Below are positions 16,394 through 26,233 of a DNA stretch of 49,325 nt, piece after piece. The stretch is from positions 1 through 49,325 of IMG/VR virus record IMGVR_UViG_3300022200_000068. One strand, 5' to 3'. The notes beneath the pieces were generated by a model. It did no database searches and was not told the DNA's origin. It was given only the letters and a program-made list of their open reading frames with translations. The position numbers and the translations under genes are program-made. Numbering within the stretch: the stretch's first letter is position 1; each line of letters opens with the position of its first letter. The DNA comes from a virus.

Positions 16394-18275
16394 CTACGAG
16401 ACGTACTGGTCGCAGACATACAGCCTCAGTAAACTCACACCGATAGAGTACGTGTTCGGCGATGAGTTCGAAGTGCAGACCTGCGCTACGAAGATTGGCA
16501 CTGAACAGACGATTTTCACTATCGGCTACCAAGAAACCAAGGCGCTGTTCAACACTATAGACTGGGATAACTCAGCGCTGATAGGGCACAATGCCAGCGG
16601 GTTCGACCATTTGATATCCCGGTTCGTGTTCGGGGTTAAGCCGAGGCTGTGGCTGGACACGATGGACATGGCACGCCCGTTCGATGCGAAGTTTGGGCTT
16701 TCTCTGAAAGCTCTGGCGAAACGGTACGGGCTGCCGGACAAGGGGTCGTTGGAGACGGTCAACACTAAGGGCAAGCGGCTGTCTGAGTTCACGCAACACG
16801 AACTGCAACTGATGCGCGAGTACAACGTGCAGGACACAGACATAACTTATGAGCTGTTCCGCATACTGCGTAAGAAGACCAGCGCCGACGATCTGCGGCT
16901 TATAGACCTTACGGCTCGAATGCTGCTGTTTCCTCAGTTCGAAGCTGACACTAACCTGCTGCAGCGGGGGCTGGCAGCGGAGCGCAACCAGAAACAACGG
17001 CAACTTTTGCACCTTGCGAAGCTACTCAACGTCGAGAGCGCTGAAGAAGTCCGCGCTATGTGTGCGTCGCAGCCGAAGTTCAAAGCGTTGTTGGAGTCTC
17101 TCGGTGAGTGCGTACCGACTAAGACCAGTCCGAGGACAGGCAAAGATATACCCGCTATCGCTAAGACGGACAAGGCGATGGAGGCGTTGTTGGAGCACGA
17201 CAACCCGACGGTCGCAGCTGCCGCCCAGGCACGTATCGGGGTCAAGTCCACGCAGTTGGAGAGCCGCATAGAGCGGTTCCTCGTGGCAGCTGACGCGTTC
17301 GGCGGGCGTATGCCTGTCCCGTTACGCTATGCCGGTGCCGACACGACACTGCGTTTCTCAGGGACATTCAAGCTGAACATGCAGAACTTGCCGCGCATAG
17401 GAAAGAAACCAGCTATATCCGACGTGCTGCGGCGCAGTCTGCGTGCGCCGGAGGGATATAAGGTTGTCGTTGCTGACGAGTCCGCTATCGAGCTACGCGT
17501 CAACCACACGCTGTGGCAAGTCGAGGACACCATGCGTCGATTCAAGGAAGACCCAAAGGCTGACGTATATAAAGCGTTTGCAGCGGTGTTGTACTGCGTG
17601 AGCATAGAAGACGTTACCAAAGAGCAGAGGTTCTCGGGCAAAGTCGCTCAGTTGCAGCTGGGGTATAGGTCCGGTGCCGCCAAGCTTGCCGACGCAGCAC
17701 GTATCATGAGCGGCGGCGCAGTTACAATGAGTCTGGAGGAAGCCAAGCAGATACTGTGGGCGTGGCGCACCGAGTATAAAAACATATACGACGCGTGGCG
17801 TACGCTGGACGAGGCGATAGTTCGTATGGATGCCGAGGACAATATGTTTCCTCTTGATGAGTGGGGGCTGTGCTACGCGTCCAAGCACGGCATAAAAACT
17901 CCCAAGGCCGTGCTGACTTACCCAGGCTTAACGTATAAGGCTAACGACAACGGGCACTCGGAGTGGTACTACAAGTCCAGCCGAGGTATGAAGAAGATAC
18001 ACGGCGGGGTTTTGTGTGAGAATCTCTGCCAACACTTAGCCGGGCAGGTTATGCGCGATGCTATACTGGCGTTTGACAGAACTGCGTTAGGTAAGAAGTA
18101 TAAGCTAGCACATCAAGTACACGACGAGGCTATCTACGTTGTCAAAGACAAGGACGCGCAAGCAGTGTTAGACCAGCTACAGGAGTGTATGCGTAAACCA
18201 CCCGACTGGTGGCCTGAGTTAGTCACATGGTCGGAAGGCGCATACGCTCAGGATTATGGCTCCGTAGAGAAATAA
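16374..18275 (+). CDS. Family A DNA polymerase with 3'-5' exonuclease domain
   Basis: The 633-residue product starts at ATG 16374. Exo motif I is VDYETYW near the start, exo II lies in IGHNASGFDHL, and exo III is near VQDTDITYELF. The polymerase half carries motif A (VVVADESAIELRVN, about residue 365), motif B (VAQLQLGYRSGAAK, about 425) and motif C (HQVHDEAIYVV, about 580). All catalytic acids are present. Motif A has ESAIELR where many family A enzymes have YSQIELR. There is no 5'-3' exonuclease domain. This is the replicative polymerase of the phage. Confidence 0.93.
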   Translation: MQTVVVDYETYWSQTYSLSKLTPIEYVFGDEFEVQTCATKIGTEQTIFTIGYQETKALFNTIDWDNSALIGHNASGFDHLISRFVFGVKPRLWLDTMDMARPFDAKFGLSLKALAKRYGLPDKGSLETVNTKGKRLSEFTQHELQLMREYNVQDTDITYELFRILRKKTSADDLRLIDLTARMLLFPQFEADTNLLQRGLAAERNQKQRQLLHLAKLLNVESAEEVRAMCASQPKFKALLESLGECVPTKTSPRTGKDIPAIAKTDKAMEALLEHDNPTVAAAAQARIGVKSTQLESRIERFLVAADAFGGRMPVPLRYAGADTTLRFSGTFKLNMQNLPRIGKKPAISDVLRRSLRAPEGYKVVVADESAIELRVNHTLWQVEDTMRRFKEDPKADVYKAFAAVLYCVSIEDVTKEQRFSGKVAQLQLGYRSGAAKLADAARIMSGGAVTMSLEEAKQILWAWRTEYKNIYDAWRTLDEAIVRMDAEDNMFPLDEWGLCYASKHGIKTPKAVLTYPGLTYKANDNGHSEWYYKSSRGMKKIHGGVLCENLCQHLAGQVMRDAILAFDRTALGKKYKLAHQVHDEAIYVVKDKDAQAVLDQLQECMRKPPDWWPELVTWSEGAYAQDYGSVEK

Positions 18276-18336
18276 CCGCAGGTGTAGTAGAGTTAAGGTG
18301 CAAGCACGATGTTGTACACACACACACGAGCACACC

Positions 18337-18873
18337 ATGAGCACACTACACGAAATAAAAAAGGCGGCGGACTGGCTGGTGTCTGTAGAAGACTATAGGT
18401 CAGTGAAGCGTGAGGTTGTCACGCTGTCGAAGACTGCCAGTGGCGTATTCGCTGGCGACTTGGCGGTGTTAAACCCACTGGTAGACCTTGGTCGGCGGCG
18501 TGGGTTGGCGAAACTGAACGCAGTGCTGCTGTTAGTGGAGAACGCCAGAGCACCGTCAGGTGGTGACGATAGAAAACGCAGATACCAACGAGTGCACATG
18601 CGTGCCAGACGGCAGCGGCTGTCAAAAGCCGTGCAGCTGTACGAGAAAGTCACTGGCAAAGAGCTGACAGCCGAAGACAAGTCCCAGCTGCGGCACAGTC
18701 TGCAGGCAGCGTGGATGGCGCAACGTGACGAGGTACTGGAAGGCACAGACGACCTGCCAAGGTCGGACAAGAGCCGGTTGATCGAGCTGTTCTGGGAAGA
18801 AATCGAGTCAGATTTAGACGCTGGCTTGACTGAGAACAACGAACAGCGTGCAAGAAAAGTGTTAGGGTTATAG
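18337..18873 (+). CDS. 178-aa helical basic protein
   Basis: It starts at ATG 18337; a longer frame from 18298 runs back over a CA-repeat tract. The product is helical and highly charged, with a basic middle (DRKRRYQRVHMRARRQRLSK) and an acidic end. It could bind nucleic acid. It lies between the polymerase and the PD-(D/E)XK nuclease, which suggests a role in replication or recombination. No family is recognised. Confidence 0.62.
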   Translation: MSTLHEIKKAADWLVSVEDYRSVKREVVTLSKTASGVFAGDLAVLNPLVDLGRRRGLAKLNAVLLLVENARAPSGGDDRKRRYQRVHMRARRQRLSKAVQLYEKVTGKELTAEDKSQLRHSLQAAWMAQRDEVLEGTDDLPRSDKSRLIELFWEEIESDLDAGLTENNEQRARKVLGL

Positions 18874-18882
18874 GAGTTTCAT

Positions 18883-19584
18883 ATGCCTGCTTGGAGTTAC
18901 TCTGCTCTTACAAGCTACGAGACGTGCCCACTGAGGCACTACGAGACAAGGGTGGCGAAGACTACCCACGACAAGAAAGGTGCCCCGGCATTGCTAGGAG
19001 ATGCCGGGCACAAAGCGCTTGAGCTGCGTGCGTCGCGTGACGTACCTATCCCGAAGGTAATACAAGTGACCGACGCCGACGGCAAGACTGAGTCGATGCC
19101 AACTCACGGATGGGAGAGCACCATCGAACGCGTGCTTCAGGCACCGGGCGAGCTTGTTGTCGAGCGTAAGATTGCGCTTAACGATAGATTTCAGGAGACT
19201 GATTGGTTCGCAAAAGATGCGTGGGTTCGGGGCATCATCGACTTCGGTAAAATCAACGGCGATAAGGCGCTGCTGCTCGACTGGAAGTCAGGAAAGCGTA
19301 AGCCTGATCTGGATCAGTTAGAGTTGTTCTCAGCGTTCGGGTTCCACGTGTGGCCTGCGTTAGAGAAAATCGTGACTGGGTTTGTGTGGTTGAAGTCTAA
19401 CGCTATAGATAAAAGTCGCTACTCCCGTGCGGACTTGCCAAAAATTTGGGACAGGTTCCTACCCAGAGTCGCTAAGTTATTTCGTGCGTACGAAGACAAC
19501 AAATGGGAACCCAGGCCGTCGGGGTTATGCAGGGCGTGGTGCCCGTGTACCGACTGTAAGTACAACGGACGACATGGAGAATAA
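18883..19584 (+). CDS. PD-(D/E)XK nuclease, Cas4/RecB-like
   Basis: The 233-residue product starts at ATG 18883. It has RGIIDF and LLDWKSGK (the D, then DxK, of the PD-(D/E)XK core), followed by DQLELFS (a QxxxL-type motif). A Cys near the start (YETCPLRHYE) and three or four Cys near the end (CRAWCPCTDC) resemble the four-cysteine iron-sulfur site of Cas4/AddB-like nucleases. It probably makes or trims DNA ends for recombination. Its neighbours are replication genes. Confidence 0.85.
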   Translation: MPAWSYSALTSYETCPLRHYETRVAKTTHDKKGAPALLGDAGHKALELRASRDVPIPKVIQVTDADGKTESMPTHGWESTIERVLQAPGELVVERKIALNDRFQETDWFAKDAWVRGIIDFGKINGDKALLLDWKSGKRKPDLDQLELFSAFGFHVWPALEKIVTGFVWLKSNAIDKSRYSRADLPKIWDRFLPRVAKLFRAYEDNKWEPRPSGLCRAWCPCTDCKYNGRHGE

Positions 19585-19589
19585 CAAGA

Positions 19590-19733
19590 ATGTCTGAGCT
19601 GATGTGGTTAGAACCAGAGGAACTTATCGCTATGGTAGCAGAAGGCAGCAGCGAGCTGGAGCGAGCCCTTGCGCAGAAGCTGCGCGAGGCGTTGGTTGTC
19701 CTTGCTGAGTTGGAAGCTGCCTATGACACCTGA
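19590..19733 (+). CDS. 47-aa acidic protein
   Basis: A 47-residue frame from ATG 19590, with GGAG 10 nt upstream, overlaps the VRR-NUC start by 11 nt. It is a single acidic helix (SSELERALAQKLREALVVLA). It may couple translation of the nuclease. No function is recognised. Confidence 0.5.
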   Translation: MSELMWLEPEELIAMVAEGSSELERALAQKLREALVVLAELEAAYDT

Positions 19734-20058
19734 AGGGCGGGTGAAAAAACAGGTAAAACAGTGGCTCGAAGACCACGGTGCCTACTACTACATGCCTATG
19801 CAGAACGGCATGGGTAGGTCAGGCATACCTGACTTCATTTGTTGCTTACCCTGGCTGAACGGGCGCATGGTGGCTATCGAAACCAAAGCTCCCGGCAAGC
19901 GGAGCAACACCACGCGCAACCAGGACCGAGAACTGCGTAGTATAAACAAAGCGGGCGGGCACGCTGTTGTCGTCGACGACGTGTCACAGCTCGCGGCACT
20001 GGAGGCTGTGTATGCTGGTAAAACCGAAACACAAAAAGCTGATACTGAACCTGCGTGA
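19723..20058 (+). CDS. VRR-NUC domain nuclease
   Basis: The 111-residue product starts at ATG 19723. It carries the catalytic pattern of VRR-NUC: an N-terminal EGRVKK, then SGIPDF, then AIETKAPG and a downstream Gln (NQDRELR). Phage VRR-NUC proteins are short, stand-alone domains that usually sit next to an SNF2-like helicase, as here; the helicase starts at 20012, inside this gene. A role in cleaving branched DNA is likely from the family. Confidence 0.88.
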   Translation: MTPEGRVKKQVKQWLEDHGAYYYMPMQNGMGRSGIPDFICCLPWLNGRMVAIETKAPGKRSNTTRNQDRELRSINKAGGHAVVVDDVSQLAALEAVYAGKTETQKADTEPA

Positions 20059-21565
20059 CCCGACCAAGGTCACAAACGTCCTACCCACCGCTGGCACGAT
20101 ACTCTATAAAGGCGTAACACTTACCGTCGTGCCACACCGCACGCAAGAGGTACGAGTGCTGCGTAACCTGGGCATCAACGCGCCCAGCCCGATGGACTAT
20201 TACTACAGCTGGCCGATACGCCACGGCTGGGCACCGATGGAACACCAAAGAACCACGGCGACGTTCTTAGCCAGCCACAACAGAGCGTACTGTTTGAATG
20301 ATCTGGGTACTGCGAAGACGCTCAGTTCTCTGTGGGCCTACGACTTCCTAAAACAAGAGGGGTCCGTCGACAAGCTGCTGGTTGTCTCGCCACTGTCTAC
20401 CGTCGAGCGCACCTGGGCGGATGAGATATTCACTAACCTGCCGCACCTGTCCCATGTAGTAGTGTATGGGTCGCGGGAGCAAAGACATAAGCTGCTTAGC
20501 GAGGATGTCGACGTCTACATCATAAACCATGACGGTGTAAAGGTTGTTCTTGACGCACTGGAAAGCATGAAATTCAGCTGTGTCATTATCGACGAGCTGG
20601 CGCAGGTCGCTCGCAACTCAGGTACGGATCGCTGGAAAGCACTGAAACGTGTAACCAAAGACAGCTCGGTGGTGTGGGGTCTGACCGGCACGCCGATACC
20701 GAACGAACCGACGGATGCGTGGGCACAGTGCAGGCTGCTTACACCATCGACGGTCCCTGCGTACTACAGCCATTTCCGCTCACGAGTCATGCAGCAGGTG
20801 GCGACCTACAAGTGGGTGCCAAGAGACGATGCGTTGGACGTAGTGCATGAAGCGATGCAGCCGGGCATACGGTTCAAGCGCGACGAGGTGATAGACCTTC
20901 CGCCAATTATGTATGAGACACGGCAGACGCCGCTGACCGTCGAACAGAAACGCATGTTCGACGAGATGACCAACGAGCTTTACACAGAGTACAAGGGGCA
21001 CGGGATATCCGCTGTCAACGAGGGCGTAAAAGCCATGAAGCTCGTGCAGATATGCTGCGGGTCCGCTATAGGCGATAACGACACCATCGTCGCACCACCT
21101 AAGCACCGGCTCATAGAACTGGTCAACGTCATAGAGGAAGCGGCGGCGAAGGTCATCGTGTTTGTCCCGTTCCGCGCACCGCTGGCGATGATAGCCGACG
21201 TACTGTCCAAGCGGTACGCAGTGGAGCAGATACATGGCGGGGTAGGTAAGACTGAGCGCAGCAGGATATTCAAAGCGTTCCAATCATCTCACGGTGGGGC
21301 GCAGGTGCTGGTCGCTCAGCCCGCTGCGATGAGCCACGGCCTGACACTGACCGAAGCCAACGTGATCGTGTGGTTCGCGCCGGTCAACAGCGCTGAGATT
21401 TACGAGCAGGCCAACGGGCGTATCACTCGGCCCGGACAGAAGCACAACCAGTTCATCATCCACCTGCAGGGGACGTGGCTCGAAGCCAATATGTACAAAC
21501 GGCTAAAGAACAAGAGCGATATGCAGGGTGTGTTGCTCGATATGTTCAAAAAGGGGGTTGACTAA
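20012..21565 (+). CDS. SNF2-like superfamily 2 helicase
   Basis: The 517-residue product starts at ATG 20012, with GGAGG upstream. Motif I (NDLGTAKTLSS) is a variant of the usual DEMGLGKT. Motif II is VIIDELAQ, motif III is LTGTPIP, and the C-terminal domain ends with motif VI (EQANGRITRPGQKH). This matches phage SNF2-type translocases, thought to remodel DNA during replication or recombination, and it pairs with VRR-NUC. All core motifs look intact. Confidence 0.9.
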   Translation: MLVKPKHKKLILNLRDPTKVTNVLPTAGTILYKGVTLTVVPHRTQEVRVLRNLGINAPSPMDYYYSWPIRHGWAPMEHQRTTATFLASHNRAYCLNDLGTAKTLSSLWAYDFLKQEGSVDKLLVVSPLSTVERTWADEIFTNLPHLSHVVVYGSREQRHKLLSEDVDVYIINHDGVKVVLDALESMKFSCVIIDELAQVARNSGTDRWKALKRVTKDSSVVWGLTGTPIPNEPTDAWAQCRLLTPSTVPAYYSHFRSRVMQQVATYKWVPRDDALDVVHEAMQPGIRFKRDEVIDLPPIMYETRQTPLTVEQKRMFDEMTNELYTEYKGHGISAVNEGVKAMKLVQICCGSAIGDNDTIVAPPKHRLIELVNVIEEAAAKVIVFVPFRAPLAMIADVLSKRYAVEQIHGGVGKTERSRIFKAFQSSHGGAQVLVAQPAAMSHGLTLTEANVIVWFAPVNSAEIYEQANGRITRPGQKHNQFIIHLQGTWLEANMYKRLKNKSDMQGVLLDMFKKGVD

Positions 21566-21610
21566 CAAACTAACACAGATTAACATAGCTAACACTTTAA
21601 GGAGAGCGCT

Positions 21611-21994
21611 ATGTCTAACATAGAAGAAGACGTAAAGAAATTTGTAGCGATAAGAAATAAGAAAACGGAGATCGCGGCAGAACATAAGGACGTGATGGGG
21701 CGTATTAACAAGGCACTGGATACCCTCAAGGCTCGCATTCGAGAGAAGCTGCACGAAGCCGGTGCCGAGTCGGTACGTACTCCCGCTGGAACGTGCTATC
21801 TTTCTGTAAAGACATCGGCGAAAGTCGATAGCAGGGACGCGTGGATAGCCTTCGTGGAGGGAAACCACGCGTGGGACTTCGTCGAGTCCCGCGTCAACGC
21901 AAAAGCAGTAGAAGCATACCTCGAAGAAACCGGCGAACTCCCGCCAGGGGTAGTGCTGTCCCGGTTTGAAGACATCGGCGTGCGCCGTTCTTAA
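21611..21994 (+). CDS. 127-aa coiled-coil protein beside SSB-like gene
   Basis: ATG 21611 follows AAGGAG. The N-terminal half is a charged coiled coil (EIAAEHKDVMGRINKALDTL), and the C-terminal half is a small fold (for example SVKTSAKVDSRDAWIAF). Proteins of this shape often lie next to the phage SSB and recombinase genes, but I cannot name the family. It may be a recombination or host-nuclease factor, by analogy only. Confidence 0.65.
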   Translation: MSNIEEDVKKFVAIRNKKTEIAAEHKDVMGRINKALDTLKARIREKLHEAGAESVRTPAGTCYLSVKTSAKVDSRDAWIAFVEGNHAWDFVESRVNAKAVEAYLEETGELPPGVVLSRFEDIGVRRS

Positions 21995-22007
21995 TCTAGG
22001 AGACGTT

Positions 22008-23036
22008 ATGAGCAACATCATCCCTTTCAACACTGACTCCGCCAACCTGCCCGCATATGTCAAGCGTGCTCGTGGTAACACGGCTGACCTGACTAACGGC
22101 GTAGGTGGTGGGTTCGCCCGTTTGTCCATCAAGGGTAAGAGCTTCACCGTCGTGCGGGGGCGCGACGACAAGAAAACCCTGATGAATCCAAAAGACCCCG
22201 ACAGCCCAGCCAGTTACATCGGTGTTGTGGTTGTCGCTGCTAGCCCGAGCCTGAGCAGGACTTACTACGCCAAGACGTTCGACGACACTGGGGCTGACGT
22301 AGCGCCCGACTGCTCCAGCGCTAACGGCGATAAGCCTGACCCCGGCGTATCCAGCCCACAAGCCAAGAGCTGCGCAACGTGCAAGCACGCTGTGTATGGC
22401 ACGGGGACTGGGGGTAAAGGGTTCCGCTGCTCTAACCACCGCAGGCTGGTAGTCACTAAGCCTGGGGCGTACACCGAGGACGACATTATGCTGTTGTCCG
22501 TGCCGGGTGGCAGCCTCAAGAACCTTGCGTCGTTTGCGAGGGCTATCGGCCAGCGTGGGTTTGACTATGAAATGGTTATAACTAAGCTGAGTTTCGATTC
22601 GGCGGAAGCGACGCCCAAGCTGGTGTTCGAGCCCTACGGCCTGCTGTCTAACGACGCTTATGAGGAAGTCGAGGTGTTGCGCGACTCCGACACCGTTAAG
22701 CAGATTCTTGGCAGCGGCGGCGGCATGACAGGCAACGTCGACACCCGCTCGAACGACGAGAGCGAAGACGAGGCAGAGGAGCTGCCACCCGCTGCCAAGA
22801 AGTCCAAGGCAACGCCGAATAAGTCCAAGGCAACGCCGAAGAAGGCTGACCCGACGCCGGAGATCGACGAAGACGAGTTGGCCAGCGTGCTTGGCGAGGA
22901 CACCAACGAGGACGACGAGTCCAACGTCGTGGAGATCGAAGCCAAGAAGCCCAAGGCAACGCCGAAGAAAGCCAAGAAGAAAGATGTAGAGGAGGCAGAC
23001 GAGCTGGACGATCTGCTGGCTGAATTCGACGCCTAG
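22008..23036 (+). CDS. SSB-like protein with zinc-finger and acidic tail
   Basis: The 342-residue product starts at ATG 22008, with AGGAG upstream. A beta-rich N-terminal part (ARLSIKGKSFTVVRG) leads to a CATCKHA cysteine pair and a later Cys/His pair, probably a zinc site. The C-terminal third is a repeated KATPKK linker ending in an acidic tip (DELDDLLAEFDA), like the protein-interaction tail of SSBs. It probably coats single-stranded DNA. Its place between replication genes supports this. It could be another DNA-binding protein of the replisome. Confidence 0.7.
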   Translation: MSNIIPFNTDSANLPAYVKRARGNTADLTNGVGGGFARLSIKGKSFTVVRGRDDKKTLMNPKDPDSPASYIGVVVVAASPSLSRTYYAKTFDDTGADVAPDCSSANGDKPDPGVSSPQAKSCATCKHAVYGTGTGGKGFRCSNHRRLVVTKPGAYTEDDIMLLSVPGGSLKNLASFARAIGQRGFDYEMVITKLSFDSAEATPKLVFEPYGLLSNDAYEEVEVLRDSDTVKQILGSGGGMTGNVDTRSNDESEDEAEELPPAAKKSKATPNKSKATPKKADPTPEIDEDELASVLGEDTNEDDESNVVEIEAKKPKATPKKAKKKDVEEADELDDLLAEFDA

Positions 23037-23052
23037 TCTACACCACCCTGCT

Positions 23053-23080
23053 GCCCCGGTTCGTCCGGGGCTTTGCTTTC
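23053..23080 (+). terminator. Intrinsic terminator between SSB-like and primase genes
   Basis: GCCCCGG at 23053-23059 pairs with CCGGGGC at 23065-23071 across a TTCGT loop, followed by a T-rich stretch (TTTGCTTTC). It lies 17 nt after the stop of the SSB-like gene. It may end or attenuate transcription before the primase-helicase gene. Confidence 0.75.
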
Positions 23081-23093
23081 TAAGGGACCAGCC

Positions 23094-26000
23094 ATGCAGA
23101 CGATAGACTTTTTACGAGCGATACTGCCGAGCGAAGGGTGGTACTACTCTTGTGAGTGGATACCAAAACCTGAGTACAAAACAAAAGGGTTCTGGAAAAA
23201 CACACCGCACGACAGCTTGGAGTCGCTGGCGCAGGCGTTAGAAGATTCATCGCAGCGAGGCATCAACGCTTATATGTCGTTAGCGGGGTTCGCCCAAGAT
23301 GCGTATTATGAAGAATACAACGGGAAAGAAAAGCGTAAGACCCGCACCCAAGACAACGCGGAGCGGTTCAAGTGTATGTGGCTGGACATCGACGTCGGTG
23401 CCAGTGGCACGTCTAAGCCATTCAGCTCACAACGAGAAGCACTGCAAGCTCTGATCGGATTCGTCAACGACAGCGGGCTGGCGAAACCTACGTACATCGT
23501 AAGCTCCGGCTACGGGCTGCACGTTTACTGGGTGTTCGACAGAGAGATCAGTAAGGACAAGTGGTCGTGGCAGGCGCAGCGCGTTAAGGACATCGCGCAC
23601 AGTATGGGGTTCTCGCCTGACGACAGCCGAACAACAGACTCAGCCAGTGTGCTGCGGCCTGTTGGGGCGAACAACTATAAAAACCCAGACGACCCAAAAC
23701 CTGTAACCGCGCTGCACCAGGGCGCAATAGTCGACACGAAACAATGGTTCACGGCGCTGTATGAGCAGCACAAAGCACTGAACATAAAAACAAAGACCGT
23801 AACCAAACGCCGCAGAGTATCGCACAACGACGACCTGACCGGCGGTATGACAAGCGTGCCGAGTTGCGCGGAGCAGCTGGCAGACAAATGCCCGACCATA
23901 CGGGCTATGCGCGACTCTCGCGGCGCTAACCACACAGAAGGCATGGAGCCGCTGTGGCGGGCCTGTCTTGGTGTGCTGCTCTACACGGAGCAGGGCGACG
24001 CTGTGTGTCACGAGTGGTCCGAAGGGCACCCGGAGTACGACGAAGACGCGTGCCAAGCTAAGATCGACGCACGGCGCGATACACCGCCATCTCTATGCAG
24101 CACGATACGGGACATGACTGGCAATAAATGCCAAGACTGTCGGTACGAAGTCAATACGCCTATCGTGCTCGGCTACCCGGAGCCTACCCAAACCGAAACT
24201 GAGGAGCTGGAAGACGGCACAAGTGTTCCGCTACCTACGCTGCCCCCGGTGTTGAACCGCGATTTTCGGTTCGATGTAGCCCAAGGTGGGCTCATGTGGA
24301 GAGCGCCGCTTAAAGAAGTGAAAGGCGACGCGGCACCTGCGCGGGACTGGGTGTGCATATGCTCGGCCTTAATAACGCTGGAGTACCTGTACACAGACAC
24401 AGACGGTGAGCACTACGCACACCTGAACATACGAGCCAGACCCGGCGTCGTTGAGATGTGCGATATAAAAGTGTCACAACTAGCCCAAGGCGGCACCCAG
24501 CTAATGGGCGCACTGGGCAGTGGTGCTGGCGTCATACCTAACAACCCGAAGGGAGTGACCCGTTTCATGCAGACGTGGTACGACAGCTTACGACAGGGCA
24601 GCGAGCTTCAGACGATGCGCCGTCATATGGGGTGGCAGACTGATGGCACGTTCGTACTAGGCAACCGGATGTACACCGAGGACGGCGAAGTGAAGCGCTG
24701 CACGCTGGCCAAGGGCGTGACCAAGTACGCTGAAGCGCATGAACCCATCGGCTCCTACGAAAAGCAGGTGGCGATGATCGACGCTTTGTACAACAAATCG
24801 CAGCGGGAGGTGTACCAGTTCACCCTCGCCGCATCCCTCGGCGCTGTGCTTTACGTGTTGCTGGTAAACGATCTAGCAGCGGTGCCGATAATCTTGTGTG
24901 GGTCGGAGACGGGCAAAGGCAAGACGACCGTGTGTAAAGCAGCCATAGGGCTGTGGGGCGACCACAAGGGCAACGGGCAGCAGGCGAACGCAGACGGCGT
25001 CACCGAGTTCGCGCTGTACGTAATGGCGGGCATACGCAAGCACCTGCCCATGCTGGTTGACGAAGCGTCGGACTGGGACGCAGAGCGGTCAGCGAAATTC
25101 GCGTACCGCTTCAGCAGCGGGCAGTCTCGTGTGATGGGTGATCCGTCAGGTGGGCTGCGTGACAACAGCCACCTGAACTGGACGAACTTCATATTCATCA
25201 CATCCAACGAGTCGATCATAGGTAAGGTGGAGGCGACTAACAAGAACCCAGGACCGAAGATCGCACGTTTGTTCGAAGTTCAGGTGCCGGACATAAAGCT
25301 AAACGTGGAGGACTACAACCTCGTTAGAGAACTGCAGAGGAACACGGGGCATATCGGCCCAAGGTTTTTAGAGTACGTCGTACGTAATCTTGGCTATGTG
25401 AAGAAGCAGCTAGAAACAATGTACTCATCGCTGACCAAGAACGTCGACGATGACTCCGGTGCACGTTACTGGCTGCAGACAGCAGCGTGCGTGATAGTGG
25501 CGAACAACATAGCCAACGACATAGGCGTGTTCCACTGGGGCAAGTCGCACCTGACAAAGTGGATCGCCAACCAAGTCCGCACCTTGCGGAGAATCGCCGA
25601 CGACACGCTGAACACCGTGGAAGAAATGACGAGCATGCTGTTCGCCGACATACAGCCGCAGCTGGTCGTCACCCACAAGTGGGGCGACCGTGATAGCCGA
25701 GCAGCGATAAACCCGGAGTTCCCGCCACCGCGTGGGCGCGAGTGCCTTGGACGGTACATCACCAGCACCAACGAACTGTTCGTCACAACCCGCGCCATAA
25801 AAAAGTGGTGTGTAGAGAACAGCATTGCTTACAAAGACCTCGCAAATATGATGACTAACGCCGGAGTCATGCAGAACCCTGGTGCGAAAAAGTCGTTGAC
25901 GGCTGGCACGGCGTTAGGCAGTGTGGGGCAGTCAAGGTGCTGGCATTTGAAGTTCAGCCAGCCGCAACTGCATGTAGTGGAGGTGTCAAGTGGAGCGTGA
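23094..26000 (+). CDS. Primase-helicase (AEP-like primase plus AAA+ helicase)
   Basis: The 968-residue product starts at ATG 23094. The N-terminal part has archaeo-eukaryotic-primase-like motifs: MWLDIDV (about residue 95), SSGYGLHVYW (about 138) and LRPVGANNYK. A cysteine-bearing segment (about 345-355) could bind zinc. The C-terminal half is a DUF927-like helicase with Walker A GSETGKGKTT (about 605) and Walker B LPMLVDEA (about 656). Such fusions unwind DNA and lay down primers in phage replication. The stop overlaps the next gene's start. Confidence 0.9.
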   Translation: MQTIDFLRAILPSEGWYYSCEWIPKPEYKTKGFWKNTPHDSLESLAQALEDSSQRGINAYMSLAGFAQDAYYEEYNGKEKRKTRTQDNAERFKCMWLDIDVGASGTSKPFSSQREALQALIGFVNDSGLAKPTYIVSSGYGLHVYWVFDREISKDKWSWQAQRVKDIAHSMGFSPDDSRTTDSASVLRPVGANNYKNPDDPKPVTALHQGAIVDTKQWFTALYEQHKALNIKTKTVTKRRRVSHNDDLTGGMTSVPSCAEQLADKCPTIRAMRDSRGANHTEGMEPLWRACLGVLLYTEQGDAVCHEWSEGHPEYDEDACQAKIDARRDTPPSLCSTIRDMTGNKCQDCRYEVNTPIVLGYPEPTQTETEELEDGTSVPLPTLPPVLNRDFRFDVAQGGLMWRAPLKEVKGDAAPARDWVCICSALITLEYLYTDTDGEHYAHLNIRARPGVVEMCDIKVSQLAQGGTQLMGALGSGAGVIPNNPKGVTRFMQTWYDSLRQGSELQTMRRHMGWQTDGTFVLGNRMYTEDGEVKRCTLAKGVTKYAEAHEPIGSYEKQVAMIDALYNKSQREVYQFTLAASLGAVLYVLLVNDLAAVPIILCGSETGKGKTTVCKAAIGLWGDHKGNGQQANADGVTEFALYVMAGIRKHLPMLVDEASDWDAERSAKFAYRFSSGQSRVMGDPSGGLRDNSHLNWTNFIFITSNESIIGKVEATNKNPGPKIARLFEVQVPDIKLNVEDYNLVRELQRNTGHIGPRFLEYVVRNLGYVKKQLETMYSSLTKNVDDDSGARYWLQTAACVIVANNIANDIGVFHWGKSHLTKWIANQVRTLRRIADDTLNTVEEMTSMLFADIQPQLVVTHKWGDRDSRAAINPEFPPPRGRECLGRYITSTNELFVTTRAIKKWCVENSIAYKDLANMMTNAGVMQNPGAKKSLTAGTALGSVGQSRCWHLKFSQPQLHVVEVSSGA

Positions 26001-26187
26001 TCTTATCGAACGCTATGGGAATTACTTAACGCTCAAGGATTTAAGCGACGTGTTGCATATGTCCTACGGGTCGCTGCGCGTGGCTATGTCTGCGGGTAGG
26101 TTCCCTATCAAAACATTTAAGGTAGGGAGAAGGCGGTTAGCCAGAGCAATTGATGTAGCCGAGTATGTTGACAAGAACCTAGAGTAA
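25990..26187 (+). CDS. Small winged-HTH, excisionase/AlpA-like
   Basis: It starts at GTG 25990, with GGAGG upstream. The 65-residue product has a MerR/Xis-like HTH (LTLKDLSDVLHMSYGSLRVA) followed by a basic wing (KVGRRRLARAIDVAEYV). Proteins of this size include AlpA-type regulators and excisionases. As the phage has an integrase but no other obvious excisionase, this is a candidate Xis, though it sits 2.4 kb from the integrase on the opposite strand. It could also be an early-gene regulator. Confidence 0.65.
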   Translation: MERDLIERYGNYLTLKDLSDVLHMSYGSLRVAMSAGRFPIKTFKVGRRRLARAIDVAEYVDKNLE

Positions 26188-26233
26188 GCGTACAACTTAC
26201 ATCACTGCCTAACAAATAACAGAGAGGCTAACT